Source: Verrucomicrobiota bacterium (GTDB lineage Bacteria > Verrucomicrobiota > Verrucomicrobiia > Limisphaerales > DSYF01). From it: a stretch of DNA of 64,000 nt. A program made the position numbers and the translations under genes. Position 1 is the first letter of the stretch, and the number at the start of each line of letters is the position of its first letter. Location of the stretch: contig JALOTZ010000001.1 of assembly GCA_025457615.1 (NCBI GenBank), forward strand, positions 62,001 through 126,000. Reading direction: 5' to 3'. A model generated the notes under the pieces. That model saw only the letters and a program-made list of their open reading frames with translations, did not search any database and had not been told where the DNA came from. Below, one piece after another: positions 26,937-35,960 of this stretch.

Positions 26937-28754
26937 ATGAGCGCGACAACAACACTTGGAAACGGCAAGACGACCCACGCGGCCCTGCAAGCCTGGGTCC
27001 AGGAAATGATCCAACTGTGCCAACCCGCTGCCGTCTGGTGGTGCGATGGCTCGGGAAGCGAAAACCAGCAGCTCTGCGAGGCACTGGTCAAGGCCGGCAC
27101 CTTCACGAAGCTGGATCCCGCCAAACGCCCCGGAAGTTACCTGGCCCGCTCGCATCCCAGCGACGTCGCCCGCGTCGAGGATCGCACGTTCATTTGCTCG
27201 AAGACGAAGCAGGAAGCCGGCCCGACCAACCACTGGGCCGACCCGGCGGAAATGAAGGCCAAGATGAAGCAGCTCTTCAAGGGCTGCATGAAAGGCCGCA
27301 CCCTGTACGTCATCCCCTTCGCCATGGGGCCGCTGGACTCCCCCATCTGCAAGGTCGGCATTGAGATCACGGACTCCGCCTACGTGGTGGTGAACATGCG
27401 CATCATGACCCGCATGGGCCAGGCGGTGCTCGACAAGCTCGGCACGCACGGAAAGTTCATTCCCTGCATGCACTCCATCGGGGCCCCGCTCCAGCCCGGG
27501 CAGGCCGACGTGCCGTGGCCCTGTGAACCGGATCCCAAGAACAAGTATATCGTCCATTTCCCCGAGGAACCCTCGATCTGGTCCTACGGCTCGGGCTACG
27601 GCGGCAACGCGCTGCTGGGCAAGAAATGCCTGGCGCTGCGCATCGCGTCCACCGAGGCGAAAAAGGAAGGCTGGATGGCCGAGCACATGCTCATCCTGGG
27701 CCTCACCTCACCCGCCGGCAAAAAGCACTATGTGGCCGCCGCCTTCCCCAGCGCCTGCGGAAAGACCAATCTGGCCATGATGCAGCCCACCCTGCCCGGC
27801 TGGAAAGTGACGACCCTGGGCGACGACATCGCCTGGATCCGCGTGGGCGAGGATGGCCGGCTCTACGCCATGAATCCCGAAACCGGCTTTTTCGGTGTCG
27901 CGCCCGGCACCTCGGCCAATTCCAATCCCAACGCGCTGGCGGCCTGCGCCAAGAACACGATCTTCACCAACGTGGTCCTCACGCCCGACAACAACGTCTG
28001 GTGGGAGGACATGGGCGTGCCCGCGCCGGCCCGCGGCATTGACTGGCAGGGCGGCGAGTGGACGCCGGACAGCGGCAAGAAAGGTGCGCATCCGAACTCC
28101 CGCTTCACCGCCCCGGCCTCGCAATGCCCGGTGCTGGATCCCGACTGGCAGAACTCCGCCGGGGTGCCGCTCTCGGCCATCATTTTCGGCGGACGCCGCC
28201 CCAGCACCATCCCGCTGGCCAATGAAGCCTTTGATTGGGAGCACGGGGTGTTCATGGGATCCGCGTGCGGTTCGGAAACCACCGCCGCCGCGCTGGGTTC
28301 CGCCGGCGTGTTGCGCCGCGACCCGTTCGCCATGCTGCCGTTCTGCGGCTACAACATGACAGATTACTTTGCCCACTGGTTGTCCATCGCGGGCAAGACC
28401 GACCGCCGCAAGCTGCCCAAGGTTTTCTTCGTGAACTGGTTCCGCAAGGACGACACCGGCAAATGGCTCTGGCCCGGATTCGGCGACAACAGCCGAGTGC
28501 TCAAGTGGATCTGCGAACGAGTGGACGGGACCGGCAAGGCCGAGAAAACGCCCATCGGCAACATTCCCACCAAGGATGCCCTTGACCTCTCCGGTCTGGA
28601 CATCCCGGCCGAGGACTTGGATCAGTTGCTCGCGGTGGACAACCCGGGCTGGAAGAAGGAAGTGGCCGGGATCGAGGAATACTACCAATCGCTCGGCGGG
28701 GTTCCCGCCTCTCTGCAGGCGCAACTCGCGGGGCTCAAGCAGCGGCTCGGCTGA
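26937..28754 (+). CDS. pckG: Phosphoenolpyruvate carboxykinase (GTP)
   Basis: Converts oxaloacetate to phosphoenolpyruvate with GTP, the entry step of gluconeogenesis. 605 residues, the normal length for the GTP class. The P-loop with its reactive cysteine ([13 protein letters not shown]), GDDIAWI, the N-terminal substrate segments [19 protein letters not shown] and [13 protein letters not shown], and NWFRKD are all present. The ATG at 26937 fits the family start. It is monocistronic, and a GC-rich hairpin follows its stop. Confidence 0.97.
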   Translation: MSATTTLGNGKTTHAALQAWVQEMIQLCQPAAVWWCDGSGSENQQLCEALVKAGTFTKLDPAKRPGSYLARSHPSDVARVEDRTFICSKTKQEAGPTNHWADPAEMKAKMKQLFKGCMKGRTLYVIPFAMGPLDSPICKVGIEITDSAYVVVNMRIMTRMGQAVLDKLGTHGKFIPCMHSIGAPLQPGQADVPWPCEPDPKNKYIVHFPEEPSIWSYGSGYGGNALLGKKCLALRIASTEAKKEGWMAEHMLILGLTSPAGKKHYVAAAFPSACGKTNLAMMQPTLPGWKVTTLGDDIAWIRVGEDGRLYAMNPETGFFGVAPGTSANSNPNALAACAKNTIFTNVVLTPDNNVWWEDMGVPAPARGIDWQGGEWTPDSGKKGAHPNSRFTAPASQCPVLDPDWQNSAGVPLSAIIFGGRRPSTIPLANEAFDWEHGVFMGSACGSETTAAALGSAGVLRRDPFAMLPFCGYNMTDYFAHWLSIAGKTDRRKLPKVFFVNWFRKDDTGKWLWPGFGDNSRVLKWICERVDGTGKAEKTPIGNIPTKDALDLSGLDIPAEDLDQLLAVDNPGWKKEVAGIEEYYQSLGGVPASLQAQLAGLKQRLG

Positions 28755-28783
28755 CACATTCCCCGGAAGCCCGCTGACCTTCA

Positions 28784-28815
28784 AAGCCCCGACGCCGGCA
28801 ACGGCGCCGGGGCTT
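28784..28815 (+). terminator. Hairpin after pckG
   Basis: The stem AAGCCCCG-CGCCG / CGGCG-CGGGGCTT has one internal mismatch and a GCAA loop, 30 bases after the pckG stop. There is no clear T-run, so it may act as a weak or factor-assisted terminator. Confidence 0.6.
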
Positions 28816-29035
28816 CTGCCTGGAGCGCAGCGACGTGTGGGTGACCCTCCATAAGTTGTAGGGTCATGGAGCGCAAACTGCCGGTGCATCTTCGGATCGC
28901 ATAAGGCAGATGGGTGGACAGGAATGTCCGCGCCCCGCTTCGTCACCCAAAGCACTCGAGAAACGTGGAAGGGCTTCAGACAACCCCGATCGGGCGAAGG
29001 ACGGCTGTGGCCCCGATTGCTCGCACCCTGAACGC
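28816..29035. other. Intergenic region between pckG and the Cys-rich gene
   Basis: Part of a 329-base gap between convergent genes. It holds a perfect seven-base palindrome TGACCCT (28842) / AGGGTCA (28860) and fragments such as TGGAGCGCAAACTG and GGACAGGAATGTCCGCGC, which resemble degenerate dispersed repeats. No gene was seen. Confidence 0.45.
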
Positions 29036-29064
29036 AAAAACCCTGCTGCCATGGGCAGCAGGGT
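29036..29064 (-). terminator. Rho-independent terminator of the Cys-rich gene
   Basis: On the minus strand, an 11-base perfect stem ACCCTGCTGCC / GGCAGCAGGGT with a 3-base loop is followed directly by TTTTT. It lies 20 bases after the stop of the Cys-rich gene. A classic terminator. Confidence 0.9.
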
Positions 29065-29083
29065 CCACGTAAAGTCCAACCTG

Positions 29084-29260
29084 TCAGTGCTCGTGCTTTT
29101 CAGCCTTGTGGCACTTGCATTTGCAGTCGGCACCACAGTCCTTGCACTTCTTGCAGCATTCCGTCTTGGGCTTCCCCTCTTCGGCGCCGCACTTGCCGCA
29201 GTTCGCACTGGCCGTGCACGCAAAGGCCACCAGGGCCAACAACGCAATCATGTTCTTCAT
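29084..29260 (-). CDS. Small exported cysteine-rich protein
   Basis: 58 residues: signal peptide MKNMIALLALVAFACTASA, then a 38-residue mature chain with nine cysteines (NCGKCG, ECCKKCKDCG, DCKCKCH) and a His-rich tail. A good AGGAAC ribosome site and a perfect terminator flank it, so it is very likely a real, well-expressed gene even though short. The Cys/His density suggests metal binding (copper or zinc) in the periplasm; this is inference. The longer frame reaching 30007 is a shadow. Confidence 0.85.
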   Translation of the reverse strand: MKNMIALLALVAFACTASANCGKCGAEEGKPKTECCKKCKDCGADCKCKCHKAEKHEH

Positions 29261-29473
29261 CTCTGTTCCTTTTTTGGTTTTTTTGACGGGCTGAAGCTTG
29301 ACAGCCGCCCGCCGTGGTTCATTGGCTTCCCGCCTTCGGACCTGCAGGAAGTTGCAGGACTCTGATACAACGTATTCGAAAATGCAACCCTGCTTTGCTG
29401 CTTTGCTGCGCAATGGGCGATCCGGGTGGCATTGACAGGTTGTTGAGGCTGAGGGAGATTCGGCCCACACGTG

Positions 29474-29959
29474 ATGCGAAGTCCCATGACGGTCGCCCGG
29501 TCCGTTCTCTGGTTGGCGGGCTGGATTCTGCTCAGTTTTGCGGCCGGGGTGTTGGGAAGTCAGTTCACGCCCGGTGGGTGGTACGCCGCGCTGGCCAAAC
29601 CGGCATGGAATCCGCCCGACTGGATCTTCGGTCCGGTCTGGACCGCCCTTTACACGATGATGGGTTGCGCCGCCTGGCTGGTCTGGCGGCAGGGGGGCTT
29701 TGCGCAACAGCGGACAGCACTGCTCTTGTTCCTGGGACAACTTCTCCTGAACGCCGCCTGGAGCTGGCTGTTCTTTGGACTGCACCGGCCGGGGATCGCC
29801 TTGGTCGAGATCATCGTGCTGTGGGGGACGGTGTTGCTCACGCTGGTGAAGTTTGCCAGAGTAAGCCCAGGAGCAGCCTGGCTGCTGGCACCCTACCTGG
29901 CATGGCTGAGCTTCGCCGCCGCCCTGAACTTTGCCTTGTGGCAGCTCAACCCTGGATGA
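29474..29959 (+). CDS. tspO: TspO/MBR-family membrane protein
   Basis: 161 residues with five hydrophobic helices and family signatures: PGGWYAALAKPAWNPPDWIFGPVW-type loop (WYAALAKPAWNPP) and LLLNAAWSWLFFGL. TspO proteins bind porphyrins and are linked to tetrapyrrole or light and oxygen stress. The start is GTG at 29471 or ATG at 29474, after a GGGAG ribosome site at about 29455. The photolyase gene follows after 61 bases on the same strand, which supports a light-response unit. Confidence 0.93.
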   Translation: MRSPMTVARSVLWLAGWILLSFAAGVLGSQFTPGGWYAALAKPAWNPPDWIFGPVWTALYTMMGCAAWLVWRQGGFAQQRTALLLFLGQLLLNAAWSWLFFGLHRPGIALVEIIVLWGTVLLTLVKFARVSPGAAWLLAPYLAWLSFAAALNFALWQLNPG

Positions 29960-30020
29960 CTGAAGGACACGGAAGTGGATCCGCCGGTTCCCGATCGGCG
30001 GCTTCACCGGTCAGCCCCTG

Positions 30021-31478
30021 ATGATGAACGCGACTTTGCTCTGGCTTCGACAGGATCTGCGCCTGGCGGATCATCCCGCCCTGCACGCCGCCTTGCATCG
30101 AGGCGGCCCGGTGATCCCCGTGTTCCTTTGGGCTCCGGATGAAGCTGGGGACTGGCCGCCCGGAGGTGCATCGCGCTGGTGGCTGCATCACTCACTGAAC
30201 TCCCTCCAAGCCGATCTGGAAGCCGCCGGATCCCGGTTGATTCTGCGTCGAGGGCCCTCGGAATCGGCACTCCGCGAACTCTGCCAACAGACGGGGGCGG
30301 ACGCGGTTTACTGGAGCCATCGGTACGAACCCTCGTTGACCACCCTGGATCAGCGGGTGAAGGAATCGCTGGCGGGTGCCGGCTTGGAGGCGCGCAGTTG
30401 GAATGCCTCCCTGCTGCATGAGCCTTGGACCGTTCAGAACAAGGCCGGGAAACCGTTCCAGGTGTTTACGCCCTACTGGCGGCATTGCCTGTCCCTGGCG
30501 GAACCTGAAGCTCCGCTGCCCGCCCCGAGGAAACTCCCGGCTCCGGCGCGCTGGCCAAGCACACTCGATCTTCAGGAGCTTGAACTGGAGCCAAAGATCT
30601 CCTGGACAGACGGGCTGCGGCAGTCCTGGCAACCGGGTTCCACGGGTGCGAAGGAGCAGTTGAGTGGATTCTTGCACGAGAGCTTCGACAACTATGGGGA
30701 GCATCGGAATCGTCCGGATCTGCCCGGCACCTCGCGCCTTTCACCGCACCTGCATTTTGGTGAGATCTCACCGCGACAGGTCTGGCACGGCCTGCGGCGC
30801 CTGGCGCAGCAACGCCACCTCGGCGAAAGGCAGTGGCGCAACTCGCAATTCGTTGCGGAGCTGGGCTGGCGGGAGTTTTCGCATCACCTGCTGTTCCACT
30901 TTCCCCACACCACGAGAGAACCGTTGCACCCCGAGTTTTCACGGTTCCCCTGGCGCACCAACGCAGAGCACCTGAAAGCCTGGCAACGGGGTCAGACCGG
31001 CTACCCGCTGGTGGATGCCGGCATGCGCGAACTCTGGAACACAGGTTGGATGCACAATCGCGTCCGCATGGTCGCGGCTTCTTTCCTGGTCAAGGACCTC
31101 TTGATCTCGTGGCAGGAAGGGGCGGCCTGGTTCTGGGACACGCTGGTGGACGCCGATCTTGCCCAGAACACGCTGGGATGGCAGTGGACGGCCGGCTGCG
31201 GCGCGGATGCCGCTCCCTATTTCCGAGTCTTCAATCCCGCAAGCCAGGGCGAGAAGTTTGATCCCCACGGAGACTACGTCCGCCAATGGTGCCCCGAACT
31301 GGCCGGGCTTCCCGCGGAATGGATCCATCGCCCCCACGAAGCGCCGGCTTCGGTCCTGAATCAGGCCAGAGTCGAACTCGGCGTGAAGTATCCCCACCCC
31401 ATCGTCAGCCATCCCATCGCGCGCGATGTGGCGCTGGAAGCCTACGCACGAATTAAGGGATCAACCCGACCCGCCTGA
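30021..31478 (+). CDS. phrB: Deoxyribodipyrimidine photolyase
   Basis: 485 residues. Repairs cyclobutane pyrimidine dimers with light, using FAD and an antenna. The N-terminal antenna domain is MMNATLLWLRQDLRLADHPA. The C-terminal FAD domain has the segments SRLSPHLHFGEISPRQVW, ELGWREFSHH, TGYPLVDAGMREL, GWMHNRVRMVAASFL and WQWTAGCGADAAPYFRVF, all diagnostic of class I photolyases. Two adjacent ATGs at 30021 and 30024 could serve. It follows tspO. Confidence 0.96.
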   Translation: MMNATLLWLRQDLRLADHPALHAALHRGGPVIPVFLWAPDEAGDWPPGGASRWWLHHSLNSLQADLEAAGSRLILRRGPSESALRELCQQTGADAVYWSHRYEPSLTTLDQRVKESLAGAGLEARSWNASLLHEPWTVQNKAGKPFQVFTPYWRHCLSLAEPEAPLPAPRKLPAPARWPSTLDLQELELEPKISWTDGLRQSWQPGSTGAKEQLSGFLHESFDNYGEHRNRPDLPGTSRLSPHLHFGEISPRQVWHGLRRLAQQRHLGERQWRNSQFVAELGWREFSHHLLFHFPHTTREPLHPEFSRFPWRTNAEHLKAWQRGQTGYPLVDAGMRELWNTGWMHNRVRMVAASFLVKDLLISWQEGAAWFWDTLVDADLAQNTLGWQWTAGCGADAAPYFRVFNPASQGEKFDPHGDYVRQWCPELAGLPAEWIHRPHEAPASVLNQARVELGVKYPHPIVSHPIARDVALEAYARIKGSTRPA

Positions 31479-31526
31479 AACCGGACCCACCGGGCGCCAA
31501 CTCGGGTTCAGCACGGCTTCCGGGGT

Positions 31527-32591
31527 TCACTGGCTGACCACCACCTTGAGCGCCCGGGGATGCGGCCTGGATGCGAGGTCAACCGCGCAACCGGTCTGAT
31601 CCAAGGGAAACCGGTGGGTGATCAGTGGCCGCACATCCAACGTCCGGGAGAACACCAAACGCGCCACCTCGGATTGCAGGGTCGCATCCGAAGAGTAACT
31701 GCCGATGAGATCCACTTCGTCCACACAGATCCGGGCGAGGTCCAGCGGGGTCTTTTCCCCGCGCTTGGTGTGGGCGAATAGCAGAACCTGCCCCCCCCCG
31801 CGCACCCATTCCAGCGATTGGCACACGACCTGGTCCACGGGCACCGCGATCACCGCGGCGTCAAGTCCGCGCCCTCCCGTCCATCTGCGGATGCTCTGAG
31901 GCAGGGAGACAGCGTCGGCACGCATCGCCCAACTTGCCCCGAATTGGCGAGCCAGCTTCAATCGTGCAGGCAGCCGGTCGGTGGCCAGCACCCGAACCCC
32001 CTGCAACTGAAGCAGGCGGGTGAACATCAACCCGATGGGGCCCTGCCCGGCAACCAGCGCGGTATCACCCTGCGAAAGCGCGAGGCGTTTCACGGCCTTC
32101 AGCACGGTGTTGACCGGCTCCAACATCGCCCCCTCCTCGAACGAATTCTGGCGCGGAATCCTGACGACACCGGGAAGCACGAACGACATGACGCGCACAT
32201 ACTCGGCATACCCTCCGCCCGCCGGCTCAAAACCGGCCGTCACCCCGGTCCGCTTGTAGGTCAGACACTGGGCGAAGGCGCCATGGCGGCAGAAATGACA
32301 ATCCCGACAGGGCACATGATGGTGCAGGCCCACCCGATCGCCCACCCGAAACCCGCGAACCGCAGGGCCGACCTTCGCGATGACACCGGAGGTTTCATGC
32401 CCGAACACCCGCGGCGGATCCACGGTGCCATGCGTGATCTTCTTGATGTCCGTCGGACAAACGCCACACACCGCGACGCGCACCAGCAGTTCGTTTTGCC
32501 CGATACTGGGCACCGGGACGGTCTCCACCCGCAGCAGTCGAGGTCCCCGGTAAACGACCGCGCGCATGACATCCGGGATCGCAATCATCAA
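31527..32591 (-). CDS. Zinc-dependent medium-chain alcohol/sugar dehydrogenase
   Basis: 354 residues. Catalytic zinc ligands (CGVCPTD, GHET) and the structural zinc cluster (CRDCHFCRHGAFAQC) are present, together with the Rossmann site VAGQGPIGLMF. It resembles the sorbitol, threonine and galactitol dehydrogenase group; the substrate cannot be fixed from sequence. The start has two adjacent ATGs. It is 23 bases downstream of the RluA-type gene and likely shares its transcript. Its promoter is not evident. Confidence 0.9.
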   Translation of the reverse strand: MMIAIPDVMRAVVYRGPRLLRVETVPVPSIGQNELLVRVAVCGVCPTDIKKITHGTVDPPRVFGHETSGVIAKVGPAVRGFRVGDRVGLHHHVPCRDCHFCRHGAFAQCLTYKRTGVTAGFEPAGGGYAEYVRVMSFVLPGVVRIPRQNSFEEGAMLEPVNTVLKAVKRLALSQGDTALVAGQGPIGLMFTRLLQLQGVRVLATDRLPARLKLARQFGASWAMRADAVSLPQSIRRWTGGRGLDAAVIAVPVDQVVCQSLEWVRGGGQVLLFAHTKRGEKTPLDLARICVDEVDLIGSYSSDATLQSEVARLVFSRTLDVRPLITHRFPLDQTGCAVDLASRPHPRALKVVVSQ

Positions 32592-32615
32592 TGGCGCACA
32601 CCAATAGGCGATCCA

Positions 32616-33371
32616 TCACCGCGTGGAAAGCAGACTCTTCAGTTCCGGGATGACGTGAGCGGGCAGCTCACAGAACTCCTGGAAAGCCGGTTCGGGTTCC
32701 GCGACAAAAGCCCGGGGCCGATCCCACGGCGGCAGCACCAGGCCAACAGCATGGAGCGCATGCTGGTCCAGGATGAGCCGCTTCCGTTGCTCCGCAGTCA
32801 ACTGCCCGCGCACGAAATCGAGGTAGATCTGTTCGTCCCCCCCGTAGAGTTTGTCTCCCACAATCGGGTGCCCGATATGGGCGAGGTGAATGCGGATCTG
32901 ATGCTTCCTCCCGGTTTCAGGTGCAACCTCCACAAGGGAAAAGTCCCCTTCTCTCCGGCGGAACGACTTCGACAGTCGATACCGCGTCACCGCAGGCCAT
33001 CCATCCTCGCGAACGCAATCCTTGATGGCGGTTTGGGCCTGGGCATCCTTGCCGAGAGGAGCCGCGATGCAGCCGGCTGGGGCCTGCATGTGACCGTGGA
33101 CGATGGCCAGATAAGACTTCTGAACCGTCCTGGCTTCCCAGGCCTTTCCGAGCTGGCGGGCGGTTTCCGTGGTCTTGGCCACCAGCACCAGGCCCGAGGT
33201 TTCGCGGTCCAGACGATTCACCAGGTGTCCGGACCGGCCCAAATAAAGCCGGACGCGGCCCACCAGGCTGGAAAAGTCGTCACCTTTCGTCGGGTGACAG
33301 ACCAACCCTGCGGGTTTGTTGATCACCAGCAGTTGGTCATCCTCGTATATAATGGGAAACAGGCGGCCCAT
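32616..33371 (-). CDS. RluA-family pseudouridine synthase
   Basis: About 251 residues. Modifies uridines in rRNA or tRNA. The catalytic motif HLVNRLDRETSGLVLVAK carries the essential Asp, preceded by LLVINKPAGLVCHP and followed by ETGRKHQIRIHLAHIGHPIVGD. No S4 domain is present. The ATG at 33371 is chosen over a TTG at 33389. The rRNA or tRNA site is not clear from sequence. It is followed closely by the zinc dehydrogenase gene on the same strand. Confidence 0.93.
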   Translation of the reverse strand: MGRLFPIIYEDDQLLVINKPAGLVCHPTKGDDFSSLVGRVRLYLGRSGHLVNRLDRETSGLVLVAKTTETARQLGKAWEARTVQKSYLAIVHGHMQAPAGCIAAPLGKDAQAQTAIKDCVREDGWPAVTRYRLSKSFRRREGDFSLVEVAPETGRKHQIRIHLAHIGHPIVGDKLYGGDEQIYLDFVRGQLTAEQRKRLILDQHALHAVGLVLPPWDRPRAFVAEPEPAFQEFCELPAHVIPELKSLLSTR

Positions 33372-33475
33372 ATCCAGCCGGCGGCCCAAGTGGCATGTGA
33401 ACGCTGGCGAGTCGTTGTTCGATCCGGCGCTGGATTCGCCGCTTGTGATCCGGTGCGCTTACCGTATGCTTCCGC

Positions 33476-34081
33476 GTGGTGAAAGGAAAGAACCTGCTAC
33501 CCTGGTTGCTGTTGGGGGTGTTCGCCCTCTCGCGCCTGCCGGGCATGCTGCCTGAGAACTTCAGTGCGGCCTATGCGCTGGCCTTCTGTGGGGGGCTTTA
33601 CCTGAGCCGCCGGCTGGCTTGGACGGTCCCGCTGGGCGTGCTGCTGGGAACCGACCTGCTGCTGAATCTGCTCTACTACCATCACCCCGTGCTCGATGGC
33701 TACATGGCCCTCAAGACCCTGGCGTTCGTGGGCATCGTGGCGTTGGGACGCCTGTTCAAGCCGGGGATGGCCTGGTGGAAACTGTTGGGCGGCGGCCTCC
33801 TGGGCGCCTTGCTCTTCTACCTGGCCACCAACTTCGCCTCCTGGCTGTATGATCCTGGCTACCCGAAGACACTCGCGGGCTTGTGGCAGGCACTCACGAC
33901 CGGGCTGCCCGGCTATCCCCCGACGTGGACCTTCTTCCGGAACACGATGATGAGTGGAGGCCTTTTCACGGCGCTGTTTGTGGGAAGCATGAAGCTCAAC
34001 GAGGCTCCTGAGTCCAACGAGGAACCAGAGGCATCCGCCGAGGAGGAGGAAGCCGAGGCACCGGATCGCGCCAAGGCCTAA
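33476..34081 (+). CDS. DUF6580-like membrane protein
   Basis: 201 residues. Five or six hydrophobic helices (LLPWLLLGVFALSRLPG, AYALAFCGGLYLSRRLAW, GVLLGTDLLLNLLYYHH) and the KTLAFVGIVALG and YLATNFASWL segments resemble the DUF6580 family of small membrane proteins. The C-terminus is an acidic tail (EEPEASAEEEEAEAP). The start is GTG (33476 or 33479). The function is unknown. The phosphoesterase gene follows after 40 bases. Confidence 0.78.
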   Translation: MVKGKNLLPWLLLGVFALSRLPGMLPENFSAAYALAFCGGLYLSRRLAWTVPLGVLLGTDLLLNLLYYHHPVLDGYMALKTLAFVGIVALGRLFKPGMAWWKLLGGGLLGALLFYLATNFASWLYDPGYPKTLAGLWQALTTGLPGYPPTWTFFRNTMMSGGLFTALFVGSMKLNEAPESNEEPEASAEEEEAEAPDRAKA

Positions 34082-34121
34082 GACCCGAAGCGCCCGGACC
34101 GCTCGCACACCTTGGACTTTC

Positions 34122-34583
34122 ATGAAGATCGGCATCCTGTCGGACACCCACAATTACCTGGATCCCAAGATCCGCACCGTGTTTCAAGGTGTGGACCACA
34201 TTCTTCATGCGGGGGACGTGGGCATGCCGTGGATTCTGCTCGAGCTGGGGAGCATTGCCCCGGTGACCGCCGTTCTGGGCAACACGGACCATGGAATCGC
34301 CCTGCGCGAGACCGAGGTGTGCGAACTCGATGGCCAGACCTTCCTGGTCCACCACATTGTCAACCCCTCCGCGCCGTCGGAAAACGTTCGCAACCACGTC
34401 AGGAGGGTCCGGCCGGACGTGATCGTCTTCGGGCATACGCACAAGGCGTTCGAGCAGTCGATCGCCGGCACACTCTTCTTCAACCCTGGCTATGCTGGCA
34501 AACCCCGTTTTGCGGACCCTCGGAGCGTAGCCATCCTCCACTGCGGCCCCGGCGAGATGGCGTCGGAGTTTATTCCTCTCTGA
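34122..34583 (+). CDS. Metallophosphoesterase, YfcE/MJ0936 type
   Basis: 153 residues. The five metal motifs are present: DTHN near the start (ILSDTHNYLD), HAGDVG, LGNTDHG, LVHHI and FGHTHKAF, followed by FNPGYAGKPR. Members are small cytoplasmic phosphodiesterases. It comes 40 bases after the DUF6580 gene and may form a pair with it. Confidence 0.93.
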   Translation: MKIGILSDTHNYLDPKIRTVFQGVDHILHAGDVGMPWILLELGSIAPVTAVLGNTDHGIALRETEVCELDGQTFLVHHIVNPSAPSENVRNHVRRVRPDVIVFGHTHKAFEQSIAGTLFFNPGYAGKPRFADPRSVAILHCGPGEMASEFIPL

Positions 34584-34884
34584 CGCGCTGTTCCCGGACG
34601 GCGCAAACTGTTCGGCAGCCGTGCCCAAACTTGGGACAGGCAGTCTGTGTAACCATGCACGACCCGGGCTAAGGCCCCTGCAGCTCATCATCCACTGTTG
34701 CCGCCGGCTGGCCGCTCAATTGCTCCGTTCCACCACAACCAGGCGTTCCCTCCAGCAGGCCTCACGGCGGCGTGGGCTTCTGGTGGAAAGTGGAACGCAT
34801 GTTGCGGGAGATTTACGGAACCGCGGCCAAGGGGCCGGGGTCGAAGTCTGAGGTTACCAGAGACACGGAGAGCTTGAATTCATC
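34584..34884. other. Intergenic region upstream of the pilus operon
   Basis: 301 bases between the phosphoesterase stop and the pilM ATG. It contains a sigma-54-like site at 34791-34805 and otherwise no recognisable element. A run of near-random sequence without open frame precedes it. Confidence 0.5.
34791..34805 (+). promoter_or_regulatory. Candidate sigma-54 promoter of pilM
   Basis: TGGAACGCATGTTGC matches the -24/-12 consensus TGGCACG-N4-TTGC at all but one core position and has correct spacing. It lies 80 bases before the pilM start. Type IV pilus genes are often sigma-54 dependent. No rpoN or activator is in the window. Confidence 0.4.
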
Positions 34885-35958
34885 ATGGAAATGCCTTTCT
34901 CGAAGCCACAGGCGCCGAAACGCCGCGATCATGTGATCGCGGTGGATCTCGGCGGCCGTACCACCAAGGCGGTCAATGTGCAACGACGCGGGGACGCATT
35001 CGTCCTCACCAGTTATGCGGTTCTGGACGCGCCGGTTTCCGACCGGACGGCCTCCGCGGACGTGCTGGCCGAACATCTGAAAAGCGTCTGCGCCAACCTG
35101 GAAGGGCGCTGCAAGGCCATGAGCCTCGCGGTCTGCGTCAACGATTCCGTGGTCCGCCAGGCAGAACTCCCCACCATGTCGGTGGAGGACATGCGGATGG
35201 TCCTCAAGACCAACTCGCGGATCTATCTCCAGCAGGAATATCCCAACCACGTGTTCGACTGCCATGTCATCCCCTCCCCGGCCTTGGAGGCCGAGGGGCA
35301 AAAGCCGAAGCATAGTGGCCTGCAAAAGCAGAAGGTGCTGGTGGCCGGGGCCAGGGCGCAATTGCTGGACGAGCTCCAGGAAGCGGTGAGAGGGGCCGGG
35401 TTCGTGCCGGATCACGTGGTGCCCAACCTGGTCGGCCCCATTAACGCGTTCGAGTATGCCCAGCCCCAGGAGTTCGCCAACGAGGTGGTCGCACTGATCG
35501 ACATCGGGTTCAACGGCTCAACGATCAGCCTCCTGCAACAAGGCGAATTGGTGATGACCCGCGTGCTCGCCACCGGTTCCGATCAGTTGACGTCCGAACT
35601 CGCGGAAAGCATGGGCATCAGCTACGCCGAGGCCGAGGGGATCAAGGTCGGCATGCCCGCCGAAGTCGAGGGGCAACTGGCCGGGCTGATCGGGCCTCTG
35701 GGCCGGGAATTGCGCGCCTCCATGGACTTCTACGAACACCAGCATGATCGCCCGGTCACCCGGGTGTATGTCTCGGGGGGTGCGGCGCGATCCGAACTTA
35801 TCCTCCAGCTCTTGCAGCAGGAATTGATGGCCGAATGCAAGCCCTGGAATCCCACCAGCTTCATGGAAATCTCCGTGCCGGCCCAACAGGCGGCTGAACT
35901 GGAACAGGTTTCACCCCAATTGGCGGTGGCCGTTGGAACCGCCATGGCCACCCTCTGA
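34885..35958 (+). CDS. pilM: Type IV pilus inner-membrane ATPase-like protein PilM
   Basis: 357 residues with an actin-like fold: IAVDLGGRTTKAVNV near the start, LIDIGFNGSTISLL and RVYVSGGAARSEL (adenosine motif). Cytoplasmic PilM binds the N-terminus of PilN and couples the pilus platform to the motor. It starts the cluster pilM-pilN-pilO-pilP-secretin, where the genes are separated by only a few bases. The 5' end is MEMPFSKPQAPKRRD, before the actin domain. GspL-like replacement of PilM-N is possible in a type II system, but the separate PilM supports a pilus. Confidence 0.9.
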   Translation: MEMPFSKPQAPKRRDHVIAVDLGGRTTKAVNVQRRGDAFVLTSYAVLDAPVSDRTASADVLAEHLKSVCANLEGRCKAMSLAVCVNDSVVRQAELPTMSVEDMRMVLKTNSRIYLQQEYPNHVFDCHVIPSPALEAEGQKPKHSGLQKQKVLVAGARAQLLDELQEAVRGAGFVPDHVVPNLVGPINAFEYAQPQEFANEVVALIDIGFNGSTISLLQQGELVMTRVLATGSDQLTSELAESMGISYAEAEGIKVGMPAEVEGQLAGLIGPLGRELRASMDFYEHQHDRPVTRVYVSGGAARSELILQLLQQELMAECKPWNPTSFMEISVPAQQAAELEQVSPQLAVAVGTAMATL

Positions 35959-35960
35959 TT

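Noticed and set aside
28842-28866. TGACCCT / AGGGTCA palindrome as an operator
   Set aside because: Perfect arms but isolated between two convergent 3' ends, where an operator is not expected.
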